Source: Burkholderiales bacterium (GTDB lineage: Bacteria > Pseudomonadota > Gammaproteobacteria > Burkholderiales > Burkholderiaceae_C). Taken from it: a DNA stretch of 64,000 bases. Every line of letters begins with the position of its first letter. The first letter of the stretch is position 1. The notes below the pieces were generated by a model. It ran no database searches and was not told where the DNA came from. It was given only the letters and a program-made list of their open reading frames with translations. The stretch spans positions 310,001 to 374,000 of the forward strand of contig JADJCH010000063.1 in assembly GCA_016703325.1 (NCBI GenBank), in the 5' to 3' direction. Positions 8,406 through 19,281 of this stretch are shown in pieces. A program made the translations under genes and the position numbers.

Positions 8406-8420
8406 GGTGGAGGCATCCTG

Positions 8421-10001
8421 TCAGTGCACGGCGCGCCCGTCGGCCGGCCAGTGGCGGGCGCGCAGGGCTTTCTTGTCGATCTTGCCCAGCGCGGTGAGCG
8501 GCAGCGCGGGCAGGAATTCCACCCGCTTGGGCGTGGCCACCGTGCCCTTGGCCGCACGCACCAGGGCCATCAGCGCCTCGGCCTCCACCGCCGCGCCCGG
8601 CTTCAGCTGCACGCAGGCCTGCACCAGCTCGCCCCACTTCTCATCGGGCACGCCGATCACCGCCGCGGCGGCCACCGCCGGGTGGGTGCAGAGCGCGTCT
8701 TCCACCTCCTTCGGGTAGACGTTGAAGCCGCCCGAGATGATCAGGTCCTTCTTGCGGTCGACGATGTAGAACAGGCCGTCGGCGTCCTGGTAGGCGATGT
8801 CGCCGGTGTGCAGCCAGCCACCCGCCAGCGCGGCGGCGGTTTCTTCGGCGCGGTGCAGGTAGCCCGACATCAGCAGCGGGCCACGCACGCAGATCTCGCC
8901 GCGTTCGCCCTGCGGCACCTCGTGCCCCGCATCGTCCAGCAGGCGCACCTGCATCAGCGGGCTGGGGCGGCCCGCGGCGGCCAGCTGTGCATCGCTGAGG
9001 CCGACATGGTCCTGCCGGTTCAGGATCAGCAGCGAGTTGGGCGCCTCGGTCTGGCCGTAGCTCTGCAGCAGCACCGGGCCCAGCAGCTGCAGCGCCTGGC
9101 GCAGGCGCGCGGGTGAGGCGGGCGCGGCGCTGTAGATCAGCGTGTGGAAGCGCGACCAGTCCACCTCGTGCGTGCGGCCGCTGTCGAGCAGGGTGTACAG
9201 CATGGTGGGCACCAGCCAGGTGACGTTGCAGCCGAACTGGTGGACGGCGTCGATGAAGCTGCCGGTGGCATAGCCGCGCACCAGGGTGACGCAGCCGCCG
9301 CGCATCAGCGTGGGCAGCACCAGCGAGCCGCCGCCGTGCGAGATGGGCGCCACGCACAGGTAGCGGATGTCGGCCGGCCAGTCCTTGGCGGCCAGGTCGA
9401 TCACCGCATTGGTGGCCAGCGCGCGGTTCGACAGCAGCACGCCCTTGGACCGGCCGGTGGTGCCGCCGGTGTAGGCCACGCGGACGATGGTCTCGGCATC
9501 GCCCACCGGCTGCAGCGGCTGCGCCAGCGGCGGGGCGGCGGCCAGGGTCGGCAGCAGATCGGTGAAGCCCGGGATGTCGCCCAGCGCGAACCAGGCCTGC
9601 ACGCCGGCGCATTGGCCGCGCAGGGCCTCGCCGCGGCTGCGGTGGTGGGCATCGACGATGGCGATGCGGGCGCCGCAATCGGCCAGGATGAAGGCATGGT
9701 CGGACTCGCTGCCCAGCGCGTGCAGCATCACCGAGCGCAGGCCGCGCAGGTAGGCGGCCGCCGCGATGGCAAACACCTCCCAGCGGTTGACGCCGAGCTG
9801 GGCCACGCTGTCGCCCGGCTGCAGCCCCAGGCTGTCGAAGTGGCGGGCGATGGCGCCGATGGCCTCGCCCAGCTGGCGGTAGGTGCGCGTGGCCTCGGCG
9901 TTGGCGAAGGCGCTGCGCTCGGGAAAGCGGCGGATGGCGGTCAGCAGCAGGTCGGCCACGGTGCCGCCGCGGCTGGCCTGGTCAGGGGGAATGTCGGGCA
10001 T
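8421..10001 (-). CDS. AMP-dependent acyl-CoA synthetase (ligase)
   Basis: 526 residues from the ATG at 10001. All adenylate-forming signatures are visible: the phosphate loop YTGGTTGRSKG at 177-187, the SYGQTEAPN motif, GWLHTGDIAYQD with the ribose-binding Asp, the hinge DRKKDLIISGG, and the C-terminal catalytic lysine in PLTALGKIDKKALR. The enzyme activates a carboxylic acid to its CoA thioester through an acyl-AMP. It is the first gene of the three-gene operon with the thiolase-like and DUF35 genes. Given the salicylate genes next door, an aromatic or aryl-alkanoic acid is a reasonable substrate guess, but medium-chain acids are equally possible from sequence alone. An upstream in-frame start at 10079 has no support. 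Confidence 0.85.
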   Translation of the reverse strand: MPDIPPDQASRGGTVADLLLTAIRRFPERSAFANAEATRTYRQLGEAIGAIARHFDSLGLQPGDSVAQLGVNRWEVFAIAAAAYLRGLRSVMLHALGSESDHAFILADCGARIAIVDAHHRSRGEALRGQCAGVQAWFALGDIPGFTDLLPTLAAAPPLAQPLQPVGDAETIVRVAYTGGTTGRSKGVLLSNRALATNAVIDLAAKDWPADIRYLCVAPISHGGGSLVLPTLMRGGCVTLVRGYATGSFIDAVHQFGCNVTWLVPTMLYTLLDSGRTHEVDWSRFHTLIYSAAPASPARLRQALQLLGPVLLQSYGQTEAPNSLLILNRQDHVGLSDAQLAAAGRPSPLMQVRLLDDAGHEVPQGERGEICVRGPLLMSGYLHRAEETAAALAGGWLHTGDIAYQDADGLFYIVDRKKDLIISGGFNVYPKEVEDALCTHPAVAAAAVIGVPDEKWGELVQACVQLKPGAAVEAEALMALVRAAKGTVATPKRVEFLPALPLTALGKIDKKALRARHWPADGRAVH

Positions 10002-10132
10002 GGTGGGCAGCGTTCCAGGGCAACCGCATCTTGGCCGACGGCGCACACCAGGGTCCGTCACCTTGGTGTAGCCCGGCACCGATGCGGCCGGGTGTTCAGG
10101 ACGCGGCGGCCAGCGGCTGGGGGCCCGGCCGG

Positions 10133-10167
10133 GGGCGGGCGGGGCCAGGCGTCACGCCCGCCCGCCC
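10133..10167 (-). terminator. Hairpin after the giant gene
   Basis: A perfect 11-base-pair G+C stem (10133-10143 with 10157-10167) with a 13-base loop starts 20 bases past the giant-gene stop. It lacks a T-tract, so it may slow polymerase or protect the 3' end rather than act as a classical intrinsic terminator. The rest of 10002-10186 also serves as the promoter region of the CoA-ligase operon; no clear promoter was seen. Confidence 0.45.
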
Positions 10168-10186
10168 ACCACCACGGCGCCGATGC

Positions 10187-13100
10187 TCACACGTCCAGAT
10201 CGATGCGGATGCTCGCGTTCGGGTTGCGCTCGGCCCCTGGCGCCCAGGATGGCGACGTCAGTGCCTCGGCCCAGGCGCCCTTGACCACCTTGGTCGTGTC
10301 CACACGCCCCCCTCGCTGCAGCGCGACGTTCCAGTCGATCAGACCGTCGTTGTCCAGGCGCTCCACCAGCCTGCCTTGCGGCCGGGTTGCCGGCTGCACT
10401 GGCGCCGTGGTCGACCCGCCCGCACGCCCGGAGGCGTCAGCCGGGGCGTCCGCCTGCCCTGCTGCCGATGCACCAACCGGACCCTGCGCGGCCGGCTTGA
10501 AGACACGCGGCAGCATCCGCCCGAGCCAGCTGGCGCCAGCGGATGGCTGCTGCGGCGCGGCGGCCGGGGACGCTTCGGGCTGCGACAGGGACTCGGTCGC
10601 GGGTGCCGCGCCCGCTGGCGCGACAGCGCCAGCGCCAGCGGCCAGCTTCTGCGGCGCCAGGTCGGGCTGCGCTGACTCGGCAGACAGGGCCACCAGGCCC
10701 ACCTGCCCCGCGTCAGACGCGAGCAACTGGCCCTCTGCCGGCGCGGCCAGCGGCGCGCCGGGTGGTGGGCTGACCTGGACCAGGAAGCTCACGCTGCTGG
10801 CCAGCAACGGGTTGCCGTCGTCGCTGACCCGCACCTTCACCTGGTGGCTGCCAGCGGTGGCGGCGGTCCATCGGAGCACACCACTGACAGGGTCCAGGCT
10901 CATGCCTGCCGGCGCGGTGTCGAGCTCGTAGGTGAGGCGATCCCCCGGCCGCACGGCATTCACCCGCACATCGTCCAGGCGGAAGGTGGCAGCCGGATCA
11001 TTCGCACCGCCGATGGCCAGTGCGGTGCTGGCTCCCGTCGCGACGAAGCTGAAAGCGGCCTCGCCCGCGGCCGATGTGAAGTCGGACACCTGCGCGCCAT
11101 TGACCAGGAACCGCACGGCATGGCTGTTGGCGCTGACGTTGGCACGCAACTGGTAGGTCTTGCCCGCCTCGGTGGCCAGGTTCTGGCGCACGAAGTAGTT
11201 GGCAGAGGCCACACCGGCGCGCGCGTAGACCAGAGCTTCACTCTGCACGCTGACCGACAGGCCCGCATCCGCCGTCCATCCCGCGACGCCGGCGGCGAAG
11301 CTGCCGTTGCTGACCACGGGCAGGGCCACGGCCTGCACCGTCAGGTGATCGAGGCGGAACGCGGCCGTCAGCGCGTTGGTGCCGGCCATCGACAGCTGCG
11401 TGCTGGCCCCCGTGGCCGTGAAGGTGAAGCTCGCCGTGCCAGAGGCCTGGCTGAAGGTCAGCGCCTGCACCCCGTTGACCAGGAACACCGCCGCGTGGGT
11501 GTTGGCCGACACATCGGCCTGCACGCGGTAGGTCTGCCCGGCTTGCGTCGCGATCGTCTGGCGCACCTGCGCGGTCGCAAACGCCGCGTTGTTGCGCGCG
11601 TAGACCAGTTCACCGTTCTGGACGCTGGCCAGGATGCCCGCATCCAACGTCCAGCCGTTCAGGTTGGTGGCGAAGTGGCCGTTGGTCACCAGGGCGGCGG
11701 CCTCGTTGCGCACGTAGACGTTGTCCAGGCGGAACGCGGCGGTCAGCGAGTTGGTGCCGCCGATCGACAGCTGCGTGCTGGCGCCCGTGGCCACGAACGT
11801 GAAGCTTGCCGTGCCCGCAGCCTGGCTGAAGGTCAGCGCCTGCACCCCGTTGACCAGGAACACGGCCGCATGGGTGTTGGCCGACACATCGGCCTGCACG
11901 CGGTAGGTCTGCCCGGCTTGCGTGGCGATCGTCTGGCGCACCATCGCGCTGCCGAAGCCTGCGTTGTTGCGCGCGTAGACCAGCTGACCGTTCTGGACGC
12001 TGACCAGGATGCCCGCATCCACCGTCCAGCCGGCCAGGCCGGCGCTGAAGGTGCCGTTGGTCACCAGTTCAGGCACCACCCCATCACTGTCGGTGGCCGT
12101 CACCACGAAGCTCAGCGTCGCGCCTTCCACCACAGACTGGTTGGTGATCGGCGCCAGCACCGGCGCGTCGTTGCTGACTTCGCGCACCTGCACCGTGCGG
12201 TTGGCAGCGGCGTGGCTGCCGTCCTCATCGGTGGCGCTGACGGCAATGGCGTAGTTGCCGCTGGCGGTGTAGACGTGCGTGGCCTGCGCCTCATTGGCCG
12301 GCAGCGTGTCCACCGCGCCATCACCCCAGCTGATCTGCCAGGCGCTGCGGGTGTCCTGGCCCGGGTCTGCGGCCGACAGGGTCAGCACATACGGCAGGTC
12401 TTCGTCGACCGCCGCTGCGCCGCTGACCGTGAGCGTCGGCGCCACGTTCGTCACCGCCACCACAAAGCTGCGCTCGTGGGCGAGCATGGGCAGGCCGTCG
12501 TCCTGCACGCGCACTGTCACGTTGGCCGACGTCGGCCCATCGGCCGCCGCCCAGGTGAACTGGCCCGTCACCGGGTGGATGCTGGCACCCGCCGGGCCGG
12601 ACACCAGGCTGTAGGTCAGCAGGTCGCCGAAGTTGACCCCGTCAGGGTTGACGCGCACGTTGTCCAGCCGGAACGCGGCCGCCAGCGAATTGGTGCCGCC
12701 AATCGCCAGTTGCGTGCTGGCGCCCGTGGCGGTGAAGGTGAAACTGGCCTTGCCCGATGCCTGGCTGAAGATCCCTGCCTGCACGCCATTGACCAGGAAC
12801 ACGGCCGCGTGGGTGTTGGCCGACACGTCGGCCTGCAGCCGGTAGGTCTGCCCGGCTTGCGTGGCCATCGTCTGGCGAACCATGGAGCTCGCAAAGGCCG
12901 CGTTGTTGCGTGCGTAGACCAGTTGGCCGTTCTGCACGCTGGCCTGGATGCCGGCGTCCGGCGTCCAGCCGGTCAGGCCCGCATCGAAGCTGCCGTTGCT
13001 CGCCACATTGACTTCGTCGCGGTGGATCCGCACGTTGTCCAGGCGGAAGGCGGCCGTCAGCGCGTTGGTGCCGCCGATCGACAGCTGCGTGCTGGCCCCC

Positions 13101-16100
13101 GTGGCCACGAACGTGAAGCTCGCCTGGCCCGCAGCCTGGCTGAAGGTCAGCGCCTGCACCCCGTTGACCAGGAACACGGCCGCGTGGGTGTTGGCCGACA
13201 CGTCGGCCAGCACACGGTAGGTCTGCCCGGCTTGCGTGGCAATCGTCTGGCGCACCATCGCGCTGCCGAAGCCTGCGTTGTTGCGCGCGTAGACCAATTG
13301 ACCGTTCTGGACACTGGCCAGGATGCCCGCATCCACCGTCCAGCCGGCCAGGCCGGCGCTGAACGTGCCGTTGGTCGCCAGGTCAGACACCACACCATCG
13401 CTGTCGGTGGCCGTCACCACGAAGCTCAGGGTCGAACCCTCGGCAACCGTCTGGCTGGCGATCGGCGCCAGCACCGGCGCGTCGTTGTTGAGTTCGCGCA
13501 CCTGCACCGTGCGGCTGGCGGCGGCGTGGCTGCCGTCCTCATCGATGGCGCTGACGTCAATGGCGTAGTTGCCGCTGGCGGTGTAGACGTGCGTGGCCTG
13601 CGCCGCATTGCCCGGCAGCGTGTCCACCGCGCCGTCGCCCCAGTTGATCTGCCATGCGCTGCGGGTGTCCTGTCCCGGGTCCGCCGTGGCCGACAGGGTC
13701 AGCACATACGGCAGGTCTTCGTCGACCGCCGCTGCACCGCTGACCGTGAGCGTGGGCGCCACGTTCGTCACCGACACCGAGAAGGTGCGCTCGTGGGCGA
13801 GCATGGGCAGGCCGTCGTCCTGCACGCGCACGGTCACGTCGGCTGACACCGGACCGTCGGGCGCCGTCCAGGTGAACTGGCCCGTCACCGGGTTGATGCT
13901 GGCACCCGCCGGGCCGGACACCAGGCTGTAGGTCAGCAGGTCGCCGACGTTGACCCCGTCGGGGTTGACGCGCACGTTGTCCAGCCGGAACGCGGCCGCC
14001 AGCGAGTTGGTGCCGCCGATCGCCAGTTGCGTGCTGGCACCCGTGGCGGTGAAGGTGAAGATCGCCTTGCCCGAGGCCTCGCCAAAGGTCAGTGCCTGCG
14101 CCCCGTTGACCATGAACACGGCCGCATGGGTGTTGGCCGACACATCGGCCTGCACCCGGTAGCTCTGACCGGCTTGCGTGGCCATCGTCTGGCGGATCAT
14201 GGCACTCGCGAACGCCGCGTTGTTGCGTGCGTAGACCAGCTGGCCGTTCTGCACGCTGGCCTGGATGCCGGCGTCCGGCGTCCAGCCGGTCAGGCCCGCA
14301 TCGAAGCTGCCGTTGCTGGCCAGATTGACTTCGTCGCGGTGGACCCGCACGTTGTCCAGCCGGAAGGCGGCCGTCAGCGCGTTGGTGCCGCCGATCGACA
14401 GCTGTGTGCTGGCGCCCGTGGCCACGAACGTGAAGCTCGCCTGGCCAGCGGCCTGGCCGAACGTCAGCGCCTGCACCCCGTTGACCAGGAACAAGGCCGC
14501 GTGGGTGTTGGCCGACACATCGGCCAGCACACGGTAGGTCTGCCCGGCTTGCGTGGTGATCGTCTGGCGCACCAGCGATGTCGCAAAGGACGCGTTGTTG
14601 CGTGCATAGACCAGCTGACCGTCCTGGACGCTGGCCAGGATGCCCGCATCCGGCGTCCAGCCGGCCAGGCCGGCGCTGAACGTGCCGTTGGTCGCCAGGT
14701 CAGGCACCACACCGTCGGTGTCGGTGGCCGTCACCACGAAGCTCAGCGTCGACCCTTCGGCAACCGTCTGGTTGGCGATCGGCGCCAGCACCGGGGCGTC
14801 GTTGTTGAGCTCGCGCACCAGCACCGTGCGGCTGGCGGCGTTGTAGGTGCCGTCCTCATCGGTGGCACTGACGCCGATGGTGTAGGTGCCGCTGACGTCA
14901 TAGACGTGCGTGGCCTGCGCGGCACTGCCAGGCAGGGTGTCCACGGTGCCGTCGCCCCAGTTGATCTGCCAGGCGTTGCGGGTGTCCTGCCCCGGGTCCG
15001 CCGAGGCCGACAGGGTCAGCACATAAGGCAGGTCTTCAAAGGTGGCGGCAGCGCCGCTGACCGTGAGCGCGGGCGCCACGTTCGTGACGGCCACCGAGAA
15101 GGTGCGCTCGTGGGCCAGCATGGGCAGTCCGTCGTCCTGCACGCGCACTGTCACGTCGGCTGCCACCGGCCCATCGGCGGCGGCCCAGGTGAACTGGCCC
15201 GTCACCGGGTTGATGCTCGCACCCGCCGGGCCCGACACCAGGCTGTAGGTCAGGATGTCGCCTGCATTCGGCCCGTCCAGGTTGACGCGCACGTTGTCCA
15301 TGCGGAAGGCAGCCACCAGCGCGTTGGTGCCGCCGATCGCCAGCTGCGTGCTGGCGCCCGTGGCCGTGAAGGTGAAGCTCGCCTTGCCCGCGGCCTGGCT
15401 GAAGATCCCTGCCTGCACGCCGTTGACCAGGAACACGGCCGCATGGGTGTTGGCCGACACATCGGCCTGCACGCGGTAGGTCTGCCCGGCTTGCGTGGCG
15501 ATCGTCTGGCGCACCATCGCACTGCCGAAGGCCGCGTTGTTGCGTGCGTAGACCAGTTCGCCGTTCTGGACGCTGGCCAGGATGCCTGCATCCAGGGTCC
15601 AGCCGGTCAAGCCTGCGCTGAAGGTGCCGTTGGTCAACCGGTCCGGCGACACGCCGTCGGGATCGGTGGCCGTCACCACGAAGCTCAGCGTCGACCCTTC
15701 GGCCACCACCTTGGTCGTGATGGGGGCCAGCACCGGCGCATCGTTGTTGACGTTGTTGACGGTCACCGCAAAGCCCGTTGCGGTGTAGGTGCCGTCCTCA
15801 TCGGTCGCGGAAACGCTGACCTGGTACTGCCCGGACTGCGTGTACACGTGGCTGGCGGCAGTGACATCGCCCGCCTCGGTCTCGATCAGCCCGTCGCCCC
15901 AGTCGATGGTCCACTTGGTCAGCGTGTCGGTGCCCACATCGGTGGCAGCCAGTGCCAGCGTGTAGAGGCTGTCCTCGTCCACCACGCCCGGGCCAGTGAC
16001 CGTCAGAACAGGCGGCACGTTGTTGACCGTGATGGTGAAGGTCTCGGTGTCCACCAGGCCGGGTGCGCCGTCGTCGCTGGCCCGGACCGTCACCTCGACG

Positions 16101-19100
16101 CTGCCGCCGCCATCGGTTGGGGTCCAGGTGAACTGCCCCGTGACCGGATCGATGCTGGCGCCCTCGGGGCCCGACACCAGGCTGTAGGTGACAGCATCGG
16201 CGGTTGTGGTGGTGACCCGGACGTTGTCCAGGCGGAACGCGGCAGTCAGCGAATTGATGCCTCCAAACGCCAGCTGCGTGCTCGTGCTGGTGGCGGTGAA
16301 GTTGAAGCTGGCCTGGCCGGCAGCCTGGCTGAAGCTCAGCGTCTGCACCCCATTGACCAAGAACCGCGCCCCATGGGTGTTGCCGGCCAAGCTGGCCTGC
16401 ACGGTGTAGGTCTGCCCGATCTGCGTGGCGAAGGTCTGCCGCACCAGAGAGGTCGCGAAGGCCGCGTTGTTGCGCGCGTAGACCAGCTCACCGGTCTGCG
16501 CACTGACCAGGATCCCGGCATCCGGCGTCCAGCCGGTCAGGCCCGCATCGAAGGTTCCGTTCACCACATGCTGCGTCGGCTGTGGGTCGGTTGCCGCCAC
16601 CACCAGGTTCAGCGCCTGGCCTTCGGCCACCGACAGGTCGGCGATGGCCGCCAAGGTCGGCGCACCATTGACCGTGGCCTGGAAGGCCGCACGGCCGGTG
16701 GCCCCGTCGTCGTCAGTCACCAGCACGGACACGGCGTAGGCACCGCGGGCCGCATAGGTGTGGCTGAGGCCGAAGGTCCGCACCGTCAGGCCGGAAAGGA
16801 TCTCCACCGGTGTGCCATCACCGTAGTTCACGGCCACCGTCCAGGTGTCGGCACCCGGGTCGTTGATCAAGCCTTCCCTCGTGAACAGCTGGCCGGCATT
16901 GACGGTCGCATCATCACCCAGGGCCAGGGACGGGGCGACGTTCGCCACGTTGACCGTGACGCTGCCGCCGGTGCTCGTCGCCCCGTCGTCGTCCGTCAGG
17001 GACACGGTGACCGGGTAGGTTCCGCTGTCGGCGTAGACATGGCTTGCGGTGAACGACTTGCCCGACAGCATCAGCTGCTCGGACACGCCGTCGCCGTAGT
17101 TCACCGTGGCCAGCCAGGTGTCCATGCCGGGGTCGGTGAAGCTGCCGGCCAGGTTGAACACGCTGCCCTCGTTGAGCAGCAGATTGCCACCCGCGGTCAC
17201 CACAGGCGCCACGTTGGTGGCCTGGACAGTGACGGTGTCTGTCGTCGATGCACCGTCGTCGTCGGTCACCGTGAGGCTGACCCCGTAGCTGCCGTTGTCG
17301 GCGGGCGTGAACTGGAAGGGCGCACCAGCGCCCGTGGCCACGACCTGGCCCTGGCCGTCCGTCACGGTCCAGGCGTAGCTGAGCGTGTCGTTGGCTCCGG
17401 CGGGGTCGGAAACGGTGGGGTTCAACACGACCGGCGTGCCTTCGGCCACCGTGATGGTGGCGCCCAGTTCCACCGTCGGCGCCACATTCAGGGCGTCCAC
17501 GAAGACGGTGTGGCTGGTCGCCCCGCCGTCGTCATCGGTGACCGTCAGGCGCACCAGGTAGTTGCCGCTGTCGGCAGGCACGAAACTGAAGTTCGCCGCC
17601 GTGCCGTTGGACACCACCTGCCCGTTGTCTGCCGTCACCCGCCAGAGGTAGCTGAAGCTGTCGTCCAGCCCCGGATCGGTGGCCGTGGCGCTGAAAGTCA
17701 GCGATTGCCCTTCGTTGACCGTCCTGTTCTGGCCGGCGCTGACACCCTGGGGCGCGACGTTGGCGACCTGGATGACCCGCGTGAACGTGCCAATGCCACC
17801 GTCCTTGTCGGTGACGGTGAGGTTCACCGAATAGGCCCCACTGTCGCGCGGCGTGAAGTCGAAGGCATCGCCCTTGCCCGTGGCGACGGTGACCCCGCCA
17901 CGTGCGATGGACCAGCCCACCGCATGCGGCAGCACCTGCATGCTGACGTTGTCGAGCCGGAAGGCCGCCGTCAGCGAATTGGTGCCGCCGAAGGCCAGTT
18001 GCGTGCTGGTGCTGGTGGCCGTGAAGATGAAGCCGGCCCTGCCAGCGGCCTGGGTGTAGGTCAGCTGCTGCGACCCATTGACCAGGAACATCACGCCATG
18101 GGTGTTGCCTGCCACATCGGCCTGCACCTGGTAGGTCTTGCCGATCTGCGTGGCAATCGTCTGGCGCACCAGCGCACTGGCGAAGGCGGCGTTGTTGCGG
18201 GCGTAGACCAGCTCGCCGTTCTGCACGCTGGCCTGGATGCCGGCATCGGCCGTCCAGCCGGTCAGGCCAGCCGCAAAACTGCCGTTGCTGGCCAGTTCCA
18301 CGGCTGTCTCGGTGCCGGCATCGGTGAAGTCGGCGGCCAGCGAGAGCACATCCCCTTCGGCCACTGCCGACGGAATGCCCAGAATCGCCAGCCCGGTGGG
18401 CGCCGCGTTGGTGACGTTGACCGCCACCTGCTGGACCAGTTGGCTGCCATCGTCGTCGGTGACCGTCAACGTGACCGTATACAGCCCGTTGTCGGTGGGC
18501 AGGAAGCTGAACAGGGCCTCGTTGCCGTTGTCGATCTGCTGGCCGTTGGCCGCCTGCACCTGCCACAGGAAGGTGTGGGTGTCGGCACTGCCCGGATCCC
18601 CCATCCGGCTGTCCAGCACCACGGTTCTGCCCTCGACCCCCGACAGGGTGACGGTCGGCGCGTTCAGCGACGACGAGGACCCAGGGAGCACGGACGACCC
18701 GAGCGAGAGCACACCCGTGCTCGGAAGCAGGGCTTGCGAGGACGTGCCCGACGGACCCGACGTTCCGATCACGAAGCTGGCGGTGGTCGACAGGGCCGGG
18801 TTGCCGTCGTCCTGCACGCGCACCGTCACGTCTGCCGACGGCGCCCCGCTGGGCGGCGTCCAGGTGAACAGGCCTGTCACGGGGTTGATGCTGGCACCTG
18901 CCGGGCCGGACACCAGGCTGTAGGTCAGCACGTCGCCAAAGTGCACGCCGTCCAGCTTGACCCGCACGTTGTCCAGGCGGAATGCGGCTGCCAGCGAGTT
19001 GGTGCCGCCGATCGACAGCAGGGTGCTCGTGCCCGTGGCGGTGAAGGTGAAGCTCACCTGGCCCGAGGCCTGGCTGAAGGTCTGCGCCTGCAACCCGTTG

Positions 19101-19281
19101 ACAAAGAACACGGCCGCGTGGGTGTTGGCCGACACGTCGGCCTGCACGCGGTAGGTTTGCCCGACCTGGGTGGCCAACATCTGGCGCACTTGCGAGCTGG
19201 CGAAGGCCGCGTTGTTGCGCGCATAGACCAACTGGCCGTTCTGCACGCTGGCCTGGATGCCGGCATCCGGCGTCCAGCCGG
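10187..19281 (-). CDS. Giant protein, segment 5: repeated Ig/PKD and carbohydrate-binding-like modules and C-terminal tail
   Basis: About 3,030 residues. It resumes with GWTPDAGIQASVQNGQ and alternates the roughly 120-residue module (NGSFDAGLTGWTPDAG...) with He_PIG/cadherin-like units (LTYSLVSGPAGASINPVTGQ) and PKD-like units (INWGDG...ATHVY). The last 250 codons change character: an Ala/Pro/Gln-rich linker (about 10740-10400) and then a compact end with RLDNDGLIDWNVALQRGG, a few lysines, and ERNPNASIRIDLDV before the stop. The abrupt shift from repeats to a short non-repetitive end suggests a dedicated C-terminal sorting or secretion signal, though it is not a standard RTX type I signal that I recognise. 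Confidence 0.8.
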
